Origin: Asticcacaulis sp.
Lineage (GTDB): Bacteria; Pseudomonadota; Alphaproteobacteria; Caulobacterales; Caulobacteraceae
Length of the DNA: 40,074 nucleotides
Direction: 5' to 3'
Assembly (NCBI RefSeq): GCF_027484505.1
Contig: NZ_JAIXSV010000221.1
Coordinates: 1 to 40,074 of the forward strand
This document shows, in pieces, positions 17,536-25,241 of the stretch. The notes beneath the pieces are model-generated. The model made no database searches. It worked only from the letters and a program-made list of their open reading frames with translations, and had not been told where the DNA came from. Numbering within the stretch: the first letter of the stretch is position 1; each line of letters begins with the position of its first letter. The translations under genes and the position numbers were made by a program.

Positions 17536-19254
17536 ATGACTAAGTCGAAATCTGCCGGCGGCAAGCTGAGCATCTCCAACCTGTCCTTCACGCTGAAGTT
17601 CATGACTCCGGCCGCCGTTGCCACCGCGCTGATCGTCGCGCTGGCCTTCGGGGCGGTGACCGTGATGAACACGCAGGGCAAGGCTATCGAAGCCATCAAT
17701 ACCCAGAGCCTCCCGGCCGTTCAGGCCATGGGCGACATCAAGTCGGCCATCAAGGAAGCCAACGGGCAACTCTTCCGCGCCATGACCGATCAGGCGTCGG
17801 GCGCTGGTACCAATGCCGATCAAAAGGTCGCCCTGGTCGTGCAGGACCTTGGCAAGATCGAAACCAGCATCAAGGCGATGGCTGGCGCCACCACCGACGC
17901 CACCAAGAAGAAAGACCTCGAAGACCTCGGCAAGGAGGTCAAGACCTATAAGGAAGCCGTCGAGTTCGCCGGCTCGGTCATGACCGTCGATTTCCCCTCC
18001 GTCGCGCCGCTGATGTCGCAGTTCGACGAAGGCTACGCCAAGATGTCGCAAATCTCGGACAAGATCATCGCCGGTCAGGTCGCCCAGGCCAAGGCAGACG
18101 CCGAAGCCGCCCGCACGGCCCAGACCGCCGGCATCTCCATGCTGACAATCTTCGCCGCCGTCATGGCCGTCCTGTCCTGCGGTATCGCCTTCGTCTTCTC
18201 GCGCGCCACGGTGACCGGCATCAACCGCATCGCCAAGACCACCGAAGAACTGGCGCGTGGCAATATGAATGTGGACATTCAATCGCTGGCGCGTGGCGAT
18301 GAACTGAAGTCGGTCGTCGATAGCCTCAATGTCTTCAAGGCCAATGCCGAAGAAAAGCTGCGCCTCGCCGAAATCGAAGCCGCCACGATGAAGACCCGCG
18401 AAGAACGCGCCCGTCAGATGTCGGAACTGGCCGAACGCTTCCGTCACGAAGCGCAGGACATGCTGGACGCCCTGTCGGCCGCCGCTTCGGACCTCGACGC
18501 CAACGGCCGTACCCTGCTCACCATCGCGCAGGAAAACGAGCGCCGCTCGCAATCGGCGGTCTCCTCGATCCGCAACTCGGCCGACAACGTGCAAAACGTC
18601 GCCTCGGCGACCACCGAACTGTCGGCGTCGATCGGCGTCATCGGTGATCAGGCCGTCCGCTCGGTGGAAATCGCTGCCGAAGCCGTGTCGGAAGCCGACA
18701 AGACCAACGACTCGATGGTCGAACTGAGCCGCGCCGCCGATCAGATTGGCGAAGTGGTTGACCTCATCAACGCCATCGCCCAGCAAACCAACCTGCTGGC
18801 GCTGAACGCCACCATCGAATCGGCGCGCGCCGGTGAAGCCGGTAAGGGCTTCGCGGTCGTGGCCTCGGAAGTGAAGTCGCTGGCTCAGCAAACCGCCAAG
18901 GCCACCGACGAAATCCGTGAGCGTATCAAGGACATCCAGACCGCCGCCCAGAACGGCGTCTCGGCCATCCGCGGCATCGGCGCCACCATCAAGCACATGA
19001 ACGAAATCGCTTCGTCCATCGCCGACTCGGTGCATCAGCAAGGCGACGCGACCAACGAAATCGCCCGCAACGTCAACGAAGCCTCGGACGGCACCACCAC
19101 CGCCTCCACCTCCGTCTCGCAACTGTCGGCCTCGGCCGCCGATACGGAAAAGGCCTCGACCGAAATGCTGGGTGCCGCGCGTCAGCTGACGCAACGCACG
19201 GAAGCCATGAGCGAGAATATCCGCCGCTTCCTGTCCGAGCTGACGGCCGCCTAA
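17536..19254 (+). CDS. Methyl-accepting chemotaxis protein
   Basis: A 572-residue inner-membrane chemoreceptor that passes signals to CheA/CheW. Order: a first membrane helix at about residues 23-45, a periplasmic helical sensor to about 190, a second membrane helix (about 197-220, [20 protein letters not shown]), then HAMP (about 220-275) and the long cytoplasmic coiled coil. The hairpin tip is clear: [20 protein letters not shown] then [19 protein letters not shown]. No C-terminal CheR/CheB tether pentapeptide is seen; it ends in LSELTAA. The ATG at 17536 has AGGGG 6 nt upstream; an earlier in-frame ATG at 17422 lacks support. The ligand is unknown. Confidence 0.95.
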   Translation: MTKSKSAGGKLSISNLSFTLKFMTPAAVATALIVALAFGAVTVMNTQGKAIEAINTQSLPAVQAMGDIKSAIKEANGQLFRAMTDQASGAGTNADQKVALVVQDLGKIETSIKAMAGATTDATKKKDLEDLGKEVKTYKEAVEFAGSVMTVDFPSVAPLMSQFDEGYAKMSQISDKIIAGQVAQAKADAEAARTAQTAGISMLTIFAAVMAVLSCGIAFVFSRATVTGINRIAKTTEELARGNMNVDIQSLARGDELKSVVDSLNVFKANAEEKLRLAEIEAATMKTREERARQMSELAERFRHEAQDMLDALSAAASDLDANGRTLLTIAQENERRSQSAVSSIRNSADNVQNVASATTELSASIGVIGDQAVRSVEIAAEAVSEADKTNDSMVELSRAADQIGEVVDLINAIAQQTNLLALNATIESARAGEAGKGFAVVASEVKSLAQQTAKATDEIRERIKDIQTAAQNGVSAIRGIGATIKHMNEIASSIADSVHQQGDATNEIARNVNEASDGTTTASTSVSQLSASAADTEKASTEMLGAARQLTQRTEAMSENIRRFLSELTAA

Positions 19255-19277
19255 AACCGGCCCGACCTCTCAGATTG

Positions 19278-19310
19278 AAAACCCCTCCGGAGCCTCCGGA
19301 GGGGTTTTTT
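19278..19310 (+). terminator. Rho-independent terminator after the chemoreceptor gene
   Basis: A perfect 14-bp stem, AAAACCCCTCCGGA (19278-19291) with 19295-19308, and a loop of three bases. It ends in six Ts. Confidence 0.95.
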
Positions 19311-19337
19311 GTGCGTTCAGCCACATAAAATCGACTT

Positions 19338-19476
19338 TAGAGCGGAATGATTTCTACTGGACTCATTCCGCTCAAGCCGCCATTGAGGCGGCGGCCAAGG
19401 TGGCGGAGCCCGCACCCGGCGAGGGACTAAACAAAAGCTGGATCATTATGTTTCTACCTGAAACATAATGATCCAG
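19338..19476. repeat. Composite palindromic intergenic element (three hairpins)
   Basis: Starting at TAGAGCGG there is an 11-bp stem, GAGCGGAATGA (19340-19350) with TCATTCCGCTC (19363-19373). Then comes GCCGCC/GGCGGC (19376-19392). Last is a perfect 17-bp stem, CTGGATCATTATGTTTC (19438-19454) with 19460-19476, around a 5-nt loop. The TAGAGCG end and the two-end-hairpin layout parallel the element at 11815-11919 read on the minus strand. Confidence 0.75.
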
Positions 19477-19619
19477 ATGTGAAAAAATTATCGCGGCGCA
19501 CAATAGATTCACCGGCAATTAAACACTCATAGGTATATTGAACTCGCGCCCAACAACGCATCCCGTCCTCCTCCCCGTGGGCCGAATGCCCAGTACCGAT
19601 TCAGAAAGAGTTTTACGCC

Positions 19620-19982
19620 GTGAAAGCTGTTATCTTTTCCGCCCTTGCCCTGACCGCCCTTGCCGCTCCGGCCTTTGCCGAGTGTGACGAAGCCCAGGAA
19701 GCCGCCGCCGGTAAGGCGATCGCTGCCGCCACCGCGGCCGCTGTGGCCAAGGCCGTTGCCGTCGAAGGCAAGCAGATGGTGAGCATCAACACCTGCGACG
19801 CCGCCGGCAAGAACGCTACCGCAGAATTCAAATACAACTTCCTCGGCGCCGGTGGCCTGTACTGGGTCGAAGGTACGGCCAAGTACAATGGCGCGGCCGT
19901 GACCGAGCTGAAGCTGAAGCGCCTGAGCCCCAACCTGGCCGCCGCTGAAGCCAAGGCCGGTATCAAGCTGGCCTCGAACTAA
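19620..19982 (+). CDS. Small secreted protein of unknown family, paralogue A
   Basis: A 120-residue protein with a clear Sec signal peptide (VIFSALALTALAAPAFA, cut before ECDEA), giving a mature periplasmic or secreted protein of about 100 residues. The mature part has two cysteines (ECDEAQ and NTCDAAG) that could form one disulfide. It then has EFKYNFLGAGGLYWVEGTA and ends AAAEAKAGIKLASN. The same blocks recur in the next gene, so the two are paralogues. The start is GTG with AAAGAG upstream; no ATG lies before the signal peptide. I do not recognise the family. Confidence 0.8.
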   Translation: MKAVIFSALALTALAAPAFAECDEAQEAAAGKAIAAATAAAVAKAVAVEGKQMVSINTCDAAGKNATAEFKYNFLGAGGLYWVEGTAKYNGAAVTELKLKRLSPNLAAAEAKAGIKLASN

Positions 19983-19991
19983 GACATACAC

Positions 19992-20024
19992 GCCGCCGGG
20001 CGGGACCTGTCCGGCGGCTTTTTT
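19992..20024 (+). terminator. Rho-independent terminator after paralogue A
   Basis: GCCGCCGG (19992-19999) pairs with CCGGCGGC (20011-20018) around an 11-nt loop, then T6. It separates the two paralogues into independent transcription units. Confidence 0.9.
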
Positions 20025-20079
20025 CATTTTTTTGCTTATTTTTTCTCGCTTCCAAGCGCCATTAAGATTTACCCCCTTG

Positions 20080-20116
20080 TATTTCAAGCGTTTGAAATAA
20101 CGGAGTTAATCTCCGT
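20080..20116. promoter_or_regulatory. Two adjacent palindromes before paralogue B
   Basis: TATTTCAA (20080-20087) and TTGAAATA (20092-20099) are perfect inverted arms around GCGT. Right beside them ACGGAG (20100-20105) pairs with CTCCGT (20111-20116). They lie 90-130 bp before the start of paralogue B in an AT-rich stretch, as expected for an operator, but no regulator is known. Confidence 0.4.
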
Positions 20117-20206
20117 AAAAAATTCCTAATGCCCTGTTTAACTTAAGATTATTCATTATCAGATAGAGTGTAGTCATCCTGAAGAAACTCAAGGAGCTAC
20201 AAAGAG

Positions 20207-20581
20207 ATGATCAAGAAAAGCCTTATGATTGCCGCCGTCGCCGTTCTGGGTATGACGGGTGCCGCCCAAGCCGCCGAGTGCGATGACGCCCAGCAGGCCG
20301 AAGCCGGTTCCTCCCTCGCCGGTCTGGCCAAGGCCGCTGTGTCGAAGGTCGTTCCCGTCACCGGCAAGCAGATGGTCAACGTCAATGCCTGTGACGTGCG
20401 CGCCGGCACCTACTCCATCGAATTCAAGTATAACTTCCTGGGCGCTGACGGCCTGTACTGGGTGGAAGGCACCGCGCGCTTTGGCGCTGGCGGCTCCAAC
20501 CCGTCGGTCAAGATCACCAAGGCGTCGCCGAACATGGCCGCTGCGGAAGCCAAGGCAGGCGTGAAGCTCGCCTCGAACTAA
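20207..20581 (+). CDS. Small secreted protein of unknown family, paralogue B
   Basis: A 124-residue protein. An AAGGAG ribosome site lies upstream of the ATG. The signal peptide (KKSLMIAAVAVLGMTGAAQA) is cut before AECDDAQ. The mature part repeats the scheme of paralogue A: ECD.AQ.A.AG, then GKQMV..N.CD, EFKYNFLGA.GLYWVEGTA, and the same ending AAAEAKAGVKLASN. The two cysteines are conserved. It has its own upstream palindromes and its own terminator, so it is probably regulated separately from paralogue A. I know no function for this family. Strong sequence constraint at the EFKYNFLGA block argues for a defined fold. Confidence 0.85.
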   Translation: MIKKSLMIAAVAVLGMTGAAQAAECDDAQQAEAGSSLAGLAKAAVSKVVPVTGKQMVNVNACDVRAGTYSIEFKYNFLGADGLYWVEGTARFGAGGSNPSVKITKASPNMAAAEAKAGVKLASN

Positions 20582-20602
20582 GTCGTCCTGAGACGCCTGA
20601 AA

Positions 20603-20634
20603 AAAACCCTCCGCGAGTGATCGCGGAGGGTTTT
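20603..20634. terminator. Bidirectional rho-independent terminator
   Basis: AAAACCCTCCGCG (20603-20615) pairs with CGCGGAGGGTTTT (20622-20634), giving a 13-bp stem with T-rich ends on both strands. It serves paralogue B from the left and would serve the small minus-strand ORF from the right. Confidence 0.9.
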
Positions 20635-20661
20635 GCGTTTTGGGTTTGCGTCACGCCGGTA

Positions 20662-20796
20662 TTACTTGCGGCCAAAGGGCCTGAAATCCTGCGGGCGGCT
20701 TTGCACCGGCCCGGATTTGGGCTTTTGCCCCAGAAAGACTCCGCCGAACAGGGCGAACGAAGTCATAGCGTGTTGTTTCTTTTCATTGTCGTTCAT
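20662..20796 (-). CDS. Candidate 44-residue small protein of unknown function
   Basis: A short frame on the minus strand, ATG at 20796 to TAA at 20662. A perfect AGGAGG lies 9 nt before the ATG. The product starts MNDNEKKQHAMTS, continues with a short hydrophobic patch FALFGGVFLG, and ends with a basic Pro/Gln/Arg-rich tail (RPQDFRPFGRK). No signal peptide or cysteine is present. The bidirectional hairpin at 20603-20634 would terminate it, and an AT-rich stretch upstream could hold its promoter. The ribosome site and placement support a real gene; the family is unknown to me. Confidence 0.5.
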   Translation of the reverse strand: MNDNEKKQHAMTSFALFGGVFLGQKPKSGPVQSRPQDFRPFGRK

Positions 20797-21151
20797 CACA
20801 ATGCGCCTCCTTTTTCATGACAAGATGAACAAGAAGACGCGTCGCAAACTCTCAGGGGACTCTCACCTCTCTCAGCCGTCGTCGCGTCGGATATCAATGT
20901 GCCACAAACCCAAAAAACACGCAACAAACATTCCGTAACCGGAGTAAAAATTGAATTATGAATTACATAATAATCTGCTTTTATTAATTATTTTTAGATT
21001 AGAAATTTCAATTTCTTACATCATTTCGTCCGAACACGCCCCATTTTCGCCGATTCACGATAAAAAAACCTTATCCGCATAGACTGCGATCAACCGGAAA
21101 AGACCGGTGGCCCGGCATGGGCAGCCCGAAAGCGGTGGTGGTGGTTTCGTT
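20797..21151. other. AT-rich divergent intergenic region
   Basis: No convincing gene in 355 bases. The stretch about 20938-21075 is markedly AT-rich against its neighbours and contains ATTATG/CATAAT inverted arms (20955-20971). It is probably the divergent promoter region for the small minus ORF and the aspartic protease gene. If translation of the protease starts at the GTG at 21107, the last 45 bases are coding. Confidence 0.4.
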
Positions 21152-21679
21152 ATGCTGAGATCTGCGTTTATTCTGGGGTGCGCTATCACCAGCGCCGTGG
21201 CCACAGGCCTGCTGGTGGTACGGCACGAAGGCTTTACCTCCAGAGGCGATGAAACCGCGACCGTAGTCCAGACATCTCAAACGCACAGCGTCTCCGCCCC
21301 CAGCACCATCGGTGGCGTCACCGCCATCCCCAAGGCGGCCGACGGCCATTACTGGGCTGAGGCCCGGGTCAATAGTACCACTGTCAAGTTTCTCGTCGAT
21401 ACAGGGGCCTCTGTGGTCGCCCTGACGCCGCAGGATGCCCGCCGTCTGGGCATCAATCTGAACACCCTCACCTACGATCAGGACGTCACCACCGCCAGCG
21501 GCAAGACGCAGGCCGCCCGCGTCGTCATCGACCGTGTGCAGATCGGCCAGAGCCAGATGGACGATGTCGAGGCCCTGGTTATCCGCGAAGGCCTGTCCAC
21601 TTCGCTACTGGGCATGAGCTATCTGGGCCGCCTCAGCCGCTTTGAGGCCACGCAGGGCAGCCTTATCCTGCGTCCGTAA
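21152..21679 (+). CDS. Retropepsin-like aspartic protease (TIGR02281 type, clan AA)
   Basis: A 175-residue membrane-anchored protein facing the periplasm. An N-terminal hydrophobic segment (AFILGCAITSAVATGLLVV) is followed by a linker and a single retropepsin fold. The catalytic triplet D83-T84-G85 is visible in FLVDTGASVVALTPQDA. The later LLGMSYLGRL block is the conserved second half of the fold. Such proteins must dimerise to form one active site. I chose the ATG at 21152; a GTG at 21107 would add 15 residues of odd composition. Its 3' end overlaps the convergent dusA by 17 bases. The substrate is unknown. Confidence 0.88.
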   Translation: MLRSAFILGCAITSAVATGLLVVRHEGFTSRGDETATVVQTSQTHSVSAPSTIGGVTAIPKAADGHYWAEARVNSTTVKFLVDTGASVVALTPQDARRLGINLNTLTYDQDVTTASGKTQAARVVIDRVQIGQSQMDDVEALVIREGLSTSLLGMSYLGRLSRFEATQGSLILRP

Positions 21680-22715
21680 GGCTGGCCTCATAGGCCTCAC
21701 GCCGCGCCTGTGACGCGGCCATAGCGTCGCGCACCGCCTCGATGGCCTGATCCAGCACCTCTATACCCGCGCCCGGGCGGATCGACTCCACGGTCAGGAT
21801 GCGCCGGAAGGCCCGCGCACCGGGCAGGCCGTGCATCAGCCCCAGCATGTGCCGCGTAATGGCCGGCAGATGCACGCCCGCCGCCAATTGCGCCTCCATA
21901 TAGGGGCGATAAGCCTCCAGCGCCTCGAACGGCCCGACATCGGCCTCCCCGCCAAAAAGGCGCCGGTCCACCTGCCCCAGCAGGGCCGGCTCATGATAGG
22001 CGGCGCGCCCCAGCATGACGCCATCGACGTGTTTCAGATGCGCTTCGGCCTCATCCAGCGTGCCGATCCCGCCATTGATCGAGATGGTCAAATCCGGATA
22101 GGCGCGCTTTAAGGCATAGACCAGTTCGTAATTGAGCGGTGGGATGTCGCGGTTTTCCTTGGGCGACAGGCCTTTAAGCCAGGCCTTGCGCGCATGGACG
22201 ATAAAGCTGCGCACCCCCGCCTGGCGGCAGGCCTCCACGAGCGCAAACAGGGCCGTCTCTTCGTCCTGATCATCGACGCCGATGCGGCATTTGACGGTGA
22301 CCGGTAGCCGGGTCCCCTCGCCCATGGCCTGCATACAGTCGGCGACAAGCTGCGGTTCACGCATCAGGCAGGCCCCGAACGACCCCGACTGCACGCGATC
22401 GGACGGACAGCCGCAGTTGAGATTGACCTCATCATAGCCCCAGTCTTCGGCGATCTTCGCGCAGGCCGCCAGTTCGTCCGGCTCTGAGCCCCCCAGTTGC
22501 AACGCCACCGGATGCTCGACCTCGGAAAAGCCCAGCAACTTCTGACGGTCGCCATTGATGATCGCCCGCGAGGTGACCATCTCGGTATAGAGCAGCGCCC
22601 CCTTCGTCAGGGTCCGGTGAAAGGCCCGACAATGCCGGTCCGTCCAGTCCATCATGGGTGCAACGGAAAAACGGAACGAACTATTTGGGCTTTTTATCTC
22701 TTTTTCTTCAATCAT
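21663..22715 (-). CDS. dusA: tRNA-dihydrouridine(20/20a) synthase DusA
   Basis: Flavoenzyme that reduces uridine in the D-loop of tRNA. The 350 residues fit the DusA subfamily. Landmarks are FSVAPMMDWTDRHCRAF at the start of the barrel, EVNLNCGCPSDRVQSGSFGA with the catalytic cysteine in GCP (about residue 103), TVKCRIGVDD, FIVHARKAWLKGLSPKENR (typical of DusA), ISINGGI and GVMLGRAAY. I chose the ATG at 22715, with GAGG 7 nt upstream, rather than the GTG at 22736. It overlaps the convergent protease gene at the 3' end. Identification is very sure. Confidence 0.96.
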   Translation of the reverse strand: MIEEKEIKSPNSSFRFSVAPMMDWTDRHCRAFHRTLTKGALLYTEMVTSRAIINGDRQKLLGFSEVEHPVALQLGGSEPDELAACAKIAEDWGYDEVNLNCGCPSDRVQSGSFGACLMREPQLVADCMQAMGEGTRLPVTVKCRIGVDDQDEETALFALVEACRQAGVRSFIVHARKAWLKGLSPKENRDIPPLNYELVYALKRAYPDLTISINGGIGTLDEAEAHLKHVDGVMLGRAAYHEPALLGQVDRRLFGGEADVGPFEALEAYRPYMEAQLAAGVHLPAITRHMLGLMHGLPGARAFRRILTVESIRPGAGIEVLDQAIEAVRDAMAASQARREAYEASLTDAG

Positions 22716-23008
22716 TTTCGCCCTCACCGGCCGCACTCATCGCCCTATTTCTGCCTTGATAGCCAGTCGGCAGCACATCCCTGGTGTGCCGATTTTCAGG
22801 TTGTCCCAGGGTAATAGACTATGAGATTGATCCAAGCCAGCCAAAGGAAACACGGCATGGCATTTCTGTGGCTGTCCACGTCTCTCTGAGACTCGGTTAG
22901 ACAACATGAGATACCGAGCAAGTCCCGGCACTTACGGCTCGGCACCCGCGCTTACTAAAGGCGTTTACGGCGCGGCGAAGGTGAGCGACCGCTGGCTTCC
23001 GTTCGGTA
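22716..23008. other. Hairpin-rich intergenic region, possible structured RNA
   Basis: No gene with coding support is seen in 293 bases; a 64-codon minus frame looks random. Hairpins are dense: CGGCA.CAC/GTGTGCCG (22769-22792), CTCGGT/ACCGAG (22892-22918), CCGAGC/GCTCGG (22914-22942, excluding the previous one) and CCGCGC/GCGCGG (22946-22975). I do not recognise a known RNA family. Confidence 0.35.
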
Positions 23009-23623
23009 TCAGGGCAGGCGGGCGGCCTGAGTAAGGGCTTCACACAGGCGGACAATACGTTCGGCCTCCGTCTGGGCTTCAGTAAGCTCGACCTCTTCCG
23101 GGCGCGCCAGCATGGCTTTGAGTGCCTGACCTGACTGTTCCAGATTCGCCAGCGCCAGCGTCACCGCTTCGTCGCGCAAACGGTTGTGATCCTGAAGGGT
23201 GCGCAGGGTTTGTCGCACCGCCGCTTCTTCGCGCGCACTTTTCAGAACGTAGGACAACTGATGCGACACCAGCCGCCAGTTCAGCGGCTTGATGACAAAC
23301 GACGTCGCGCCATTGGCAAAGGCCTTGTCCACCGCGACCATGTCCTCGTGCCCCGTCGCCACCACAACCGGCACATGCCGATGGACCGGATCGGCGCGCA
23401 TGAGCCCCAGAAGCTCAAAACCATCCATGCGCGGCATGTCGAGATCAAGCAGCACGATGTCATAGGTACTGCGGCCCATCCTGGTCCAGGCCTCGGCGCC
23501 GTCTTCGGCCACCTCAACGCTGACCTCTGGCGTCGCCAGATGTGTCAGAGCAAATTCCCGCAGGATAGGGTCGTCATCGACCACCAGAACGCGCGCCGCT
23601 TCGAAGGTGACAAAATAGCTCAT
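23009..23623 (-). CDS. Response regulator without DNA-binding output domain
   Basis: A 204-residue cytoplasmic protein. The receiver domain fills about residues 8-130: the acidic cluster VVDDDP, phosphoacceptor D60 in DIVLLDLDMPRMDG, conserved T90 and K112 in FVIKP. The remaining 70 residues are helical and Glu/Arg/Leu-rich, and no known output domain is apparent. A GGGAG ribosome site lies 5 nt before the ATG. It starts 10 nt after the stop of the broken Tad-type gene on the same strand, so the two formed an operon. Its own frame looks intact, but its original promoter may have been lost with the upstream truncation. Confidence 0.88.
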   Translation of the reverse strand: MSYFVTFEAARVLVVDDDPILREFALTHLATPEVSVEVAEDGAEAWTRMGRSTYDIVLLDLDMPRMDGFELLGLMRADPVHRHVPVVVATGHEDMVAVDKAFANGATSFVIKPLNWRLVSHQLSYVLKSAREEAAVRQTLRTLQDHNRLRDEAVTLALANLEQSGQALKAMLARPEEVELTEAQTEAERIVRLCEALTQAARLP

Positions 23624-23633
23624 GGCGGCTCCC

Positions 23634-24290
23634 TCATTGCGTCAACGCCGGCATGGAGCGGTTCGGCCCGACGCCTTCGGGGACGGGCACGCCGGAACCG
23701 GCATAGTTTTTGTTGATGACTAGTATCGGGTCCTTGCGCAGGGTGACGGTGCGCGCCACGATCACGCTCCACGCCGAATCCTGTGCCACGCGACCCGCGG
23801 TTTCGAGCTCAAGTGTCGCATTGGGGATATAGATGGTCCCCAGAAGCTGGCTGACGCGATCAGATTTAATCGTAAAGGTTTCCGTATTGTCGCGCGACGT
23901 CGCCATCAGGAAGCCGGCGAAGCGGCCCGATTTGCGCGCCGTCAGGCGCACCTCGCCCTTATCGGCAATATCAATCTTGTCGCCGCCGCCAAAGATTAGC
24001 ACCACGTCGTCCCCGGTAGCTGGGCCATATTCGACATCTGAACCTTGGACATAAAATAATGTTCACCGGGCAGGAGGTGGACGCGGCCGGAGCCGCCGAT
24101 GGTCAGCAGTCCGCAATGCACCCCCGGCGGCAGGGTAACCGACTGCGTGTTCAACACATTAACCTGAAGCGGCAAACCGATATAGGTATAGGGCGGTTTC
24201 AGGTCCAGCGTGGTGAAGGGGTCGCCAATGGTCATGGCCCCCTCGCCCGCCTGGGGTCGCGTGATACCGGTGACCTTGCCTGCCGTCTGG
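23634..24290 (-). pseudogene. Broken Tad/pilus-type protein: 5' truncated and frameshifted
   Basis: The C-terminal part of an alphaproteobacterial Tad-associated protein is readable in two frames. One frame gives GDPFTTLDLKPPYTYIGLPL, then TLPPGVHCGLLTIGGSGRVH and GEHYFMSKVQMSNMAQLPG, and then stops at 24003. The other frame continues at once with VLIFGGGDKIDIADKG, LLGTIYIPNATLELE and SAWSVIVARTVTLRKDPILV. One extra G in the GGGG run near 24011-24014 would join them. Upstream the homology ends abruptly near 24270-24300, where kinase sequence on the opposite strand begins. The original protein would have been several hundred residues longer. The frameshift could be a sequencing slip; the 5' loss cannot. 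Confidence 0.75.
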
Positions 24291-25020
24291 CCCGCGACAA
24301 CGCCAACGCCGCCAATGCCGCGAAATCCGAGTTTCTGGCGACCATGAGCCATGAAATCCGCACGCCGATGAACGGGGTGATGGTGATGGCTGAACTGCTG
24401 GCCAGCGAGCCCTTGCCGCCCAAGGCGCGCCGTCACGCCGACACCATTGTGCGTTCCGGGCGCAATTTGCTTTCGGTTATCAACGACATTCTCGACTTCT
24501 CCAAGATCGAGGCCGGGCGCATGGACGTCGAAATCAGCGAAGTCGATGTGGTGGACCTGATCGACGAGGTGGTGGCCCTGTTCCACGACCGGGCGCGCGA
24601 CAAGGGGCTGGAACTGGTGGCTTTTGTGCATCCGGACGCGCCGCGCCTGGTGCCCGCCGATACGGTGCGGCTGGGGCAGGTCATCGCCAATCTGGTCTCC
24701 AACGCCGTTAAATTTACCGAACGCGGACGTGTGAAGCTGAAACTGTTGCCCGACCGTCATCCTGACCACTGGCGGCTGGTGGTCAGCGATACCGGCATCG
24801 GCATTGTGGCGGACAAGCTAGACAGCGTGTTCGGTGCCTTCACGCAGGAAGACCAGACCACGACGCGGCGCTTCGGCGGCACGGGGCTGGGCCTGTCGAT
24901 CGCCAAACGGCTGGTCGAGGCCATGCACGGGGCCATCGCCGTCAGCAGCGAACAGGGCAAGGGGACGTCATTCCATGTGCGGCTGCCGCGTCAGGCAGAC
25001 GCCCCGACCGCCGCCCCGCC
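24286..25020 (+). pseudogene. Histidine kinase fragment (HisKA + HATPase only)
   Basis: A clear sensor-kinase core without a start or sensor part. It begins at about LARDNANAANAAKSEFLATM and continues SHEIRTPMNG (H-box), ILDFSKIEAGRMDV, IANLVSNAVKFTE (N-box), VSDTGIGI (G1) and GGTGLGLSIAKRLVEAMHG (G2). It ends near FHVRLPRQADAPTAAPP. The frame is open further upstream only because it is antisense to the Tad-type fragment. No ribosome site or start codon stands before the H-box. Family knowledge says such cores normally follow a PAS or membrane sensor and often precede a receiver domain; both are missing. Probably a remnant left by a deletion. Confidence 0.8.
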
Positions 25021-25217
25021 GCGCCTTCGGGATGCAGGTGGTGGCCGAAGGGGTCGAAACCCCCAGACAGCATCAACACCTCAAGGCCGCCGGCGTGCAC
25101 GCCATGCAGGGCTACCTCTTCTCTCGCCCATTGCGCATAGACGCCCTGATCGCGCGTCTGTCGCCTGCACCTTTAGGGGAGTCACCGCCGCGACCGGGGT
25201 ATTCGGCGTCCTCCTGA
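25017..25217 (+). pseudogene. C-terminal fragment of an EAL-domain (c-di-GMP phosphodiesterase) protein
   Basis: Directly after the kinase fragment, in another frame, the sequence reads RAFGMQVVAEGVETPRQ and then GVHAMQGYLFSRPL. This is the classic end of an EAL domain, including the conserved EGVET and QGY.FS.P motifs. The catalytic EAL motif and metal ligands, which lie earlier in the domain, are absent, so no activity is possible. It ends 24 bases before the convergent tonB stop. The fusion point with the kinase lies at about 25010-25025 in a GC-rich stretch. Confidence 0.8.
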
Positions 25218-25241
25218 CGTCCTTTCGCCCCAAACATCTTC

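Larger units (their letters stand above)
19255..19619. other. Intergenic region with terminator and composite repeat
   Basis: No gene is seen in these 365 bases. The chemoreceptor terminator is followed by a three-hairpin element (19338-19476). The last 140 bases before the GTG at 19620 carry a moderately AT-rich stretch that probably includes the promoter of the small secreted protein. I see no clear -35/-10 pair. Confidence 0.5.

Noticed and set aside
17524-19194. Minus-strand frame of 556 codons
   Set aside because: It mirrors the chemoreceptor gene and has a Gly/Asp/Arg-rich composition with no domain.
20617-20820. 67-codon plus frame
   Set aside because: It begins within a terminator and is antisense to a small ORF with a much better ribosome site.
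22737-22931. 64-codon minus frame after dusA
   Set aside because: No ribosome site or domain. The region looks like structured non-coding DNA.
22880-22980. tmRNA or RNase P RNA
   Set aside because: No tag-peptide frame, no CCA end and none of the conserved RNase P segments could be found.
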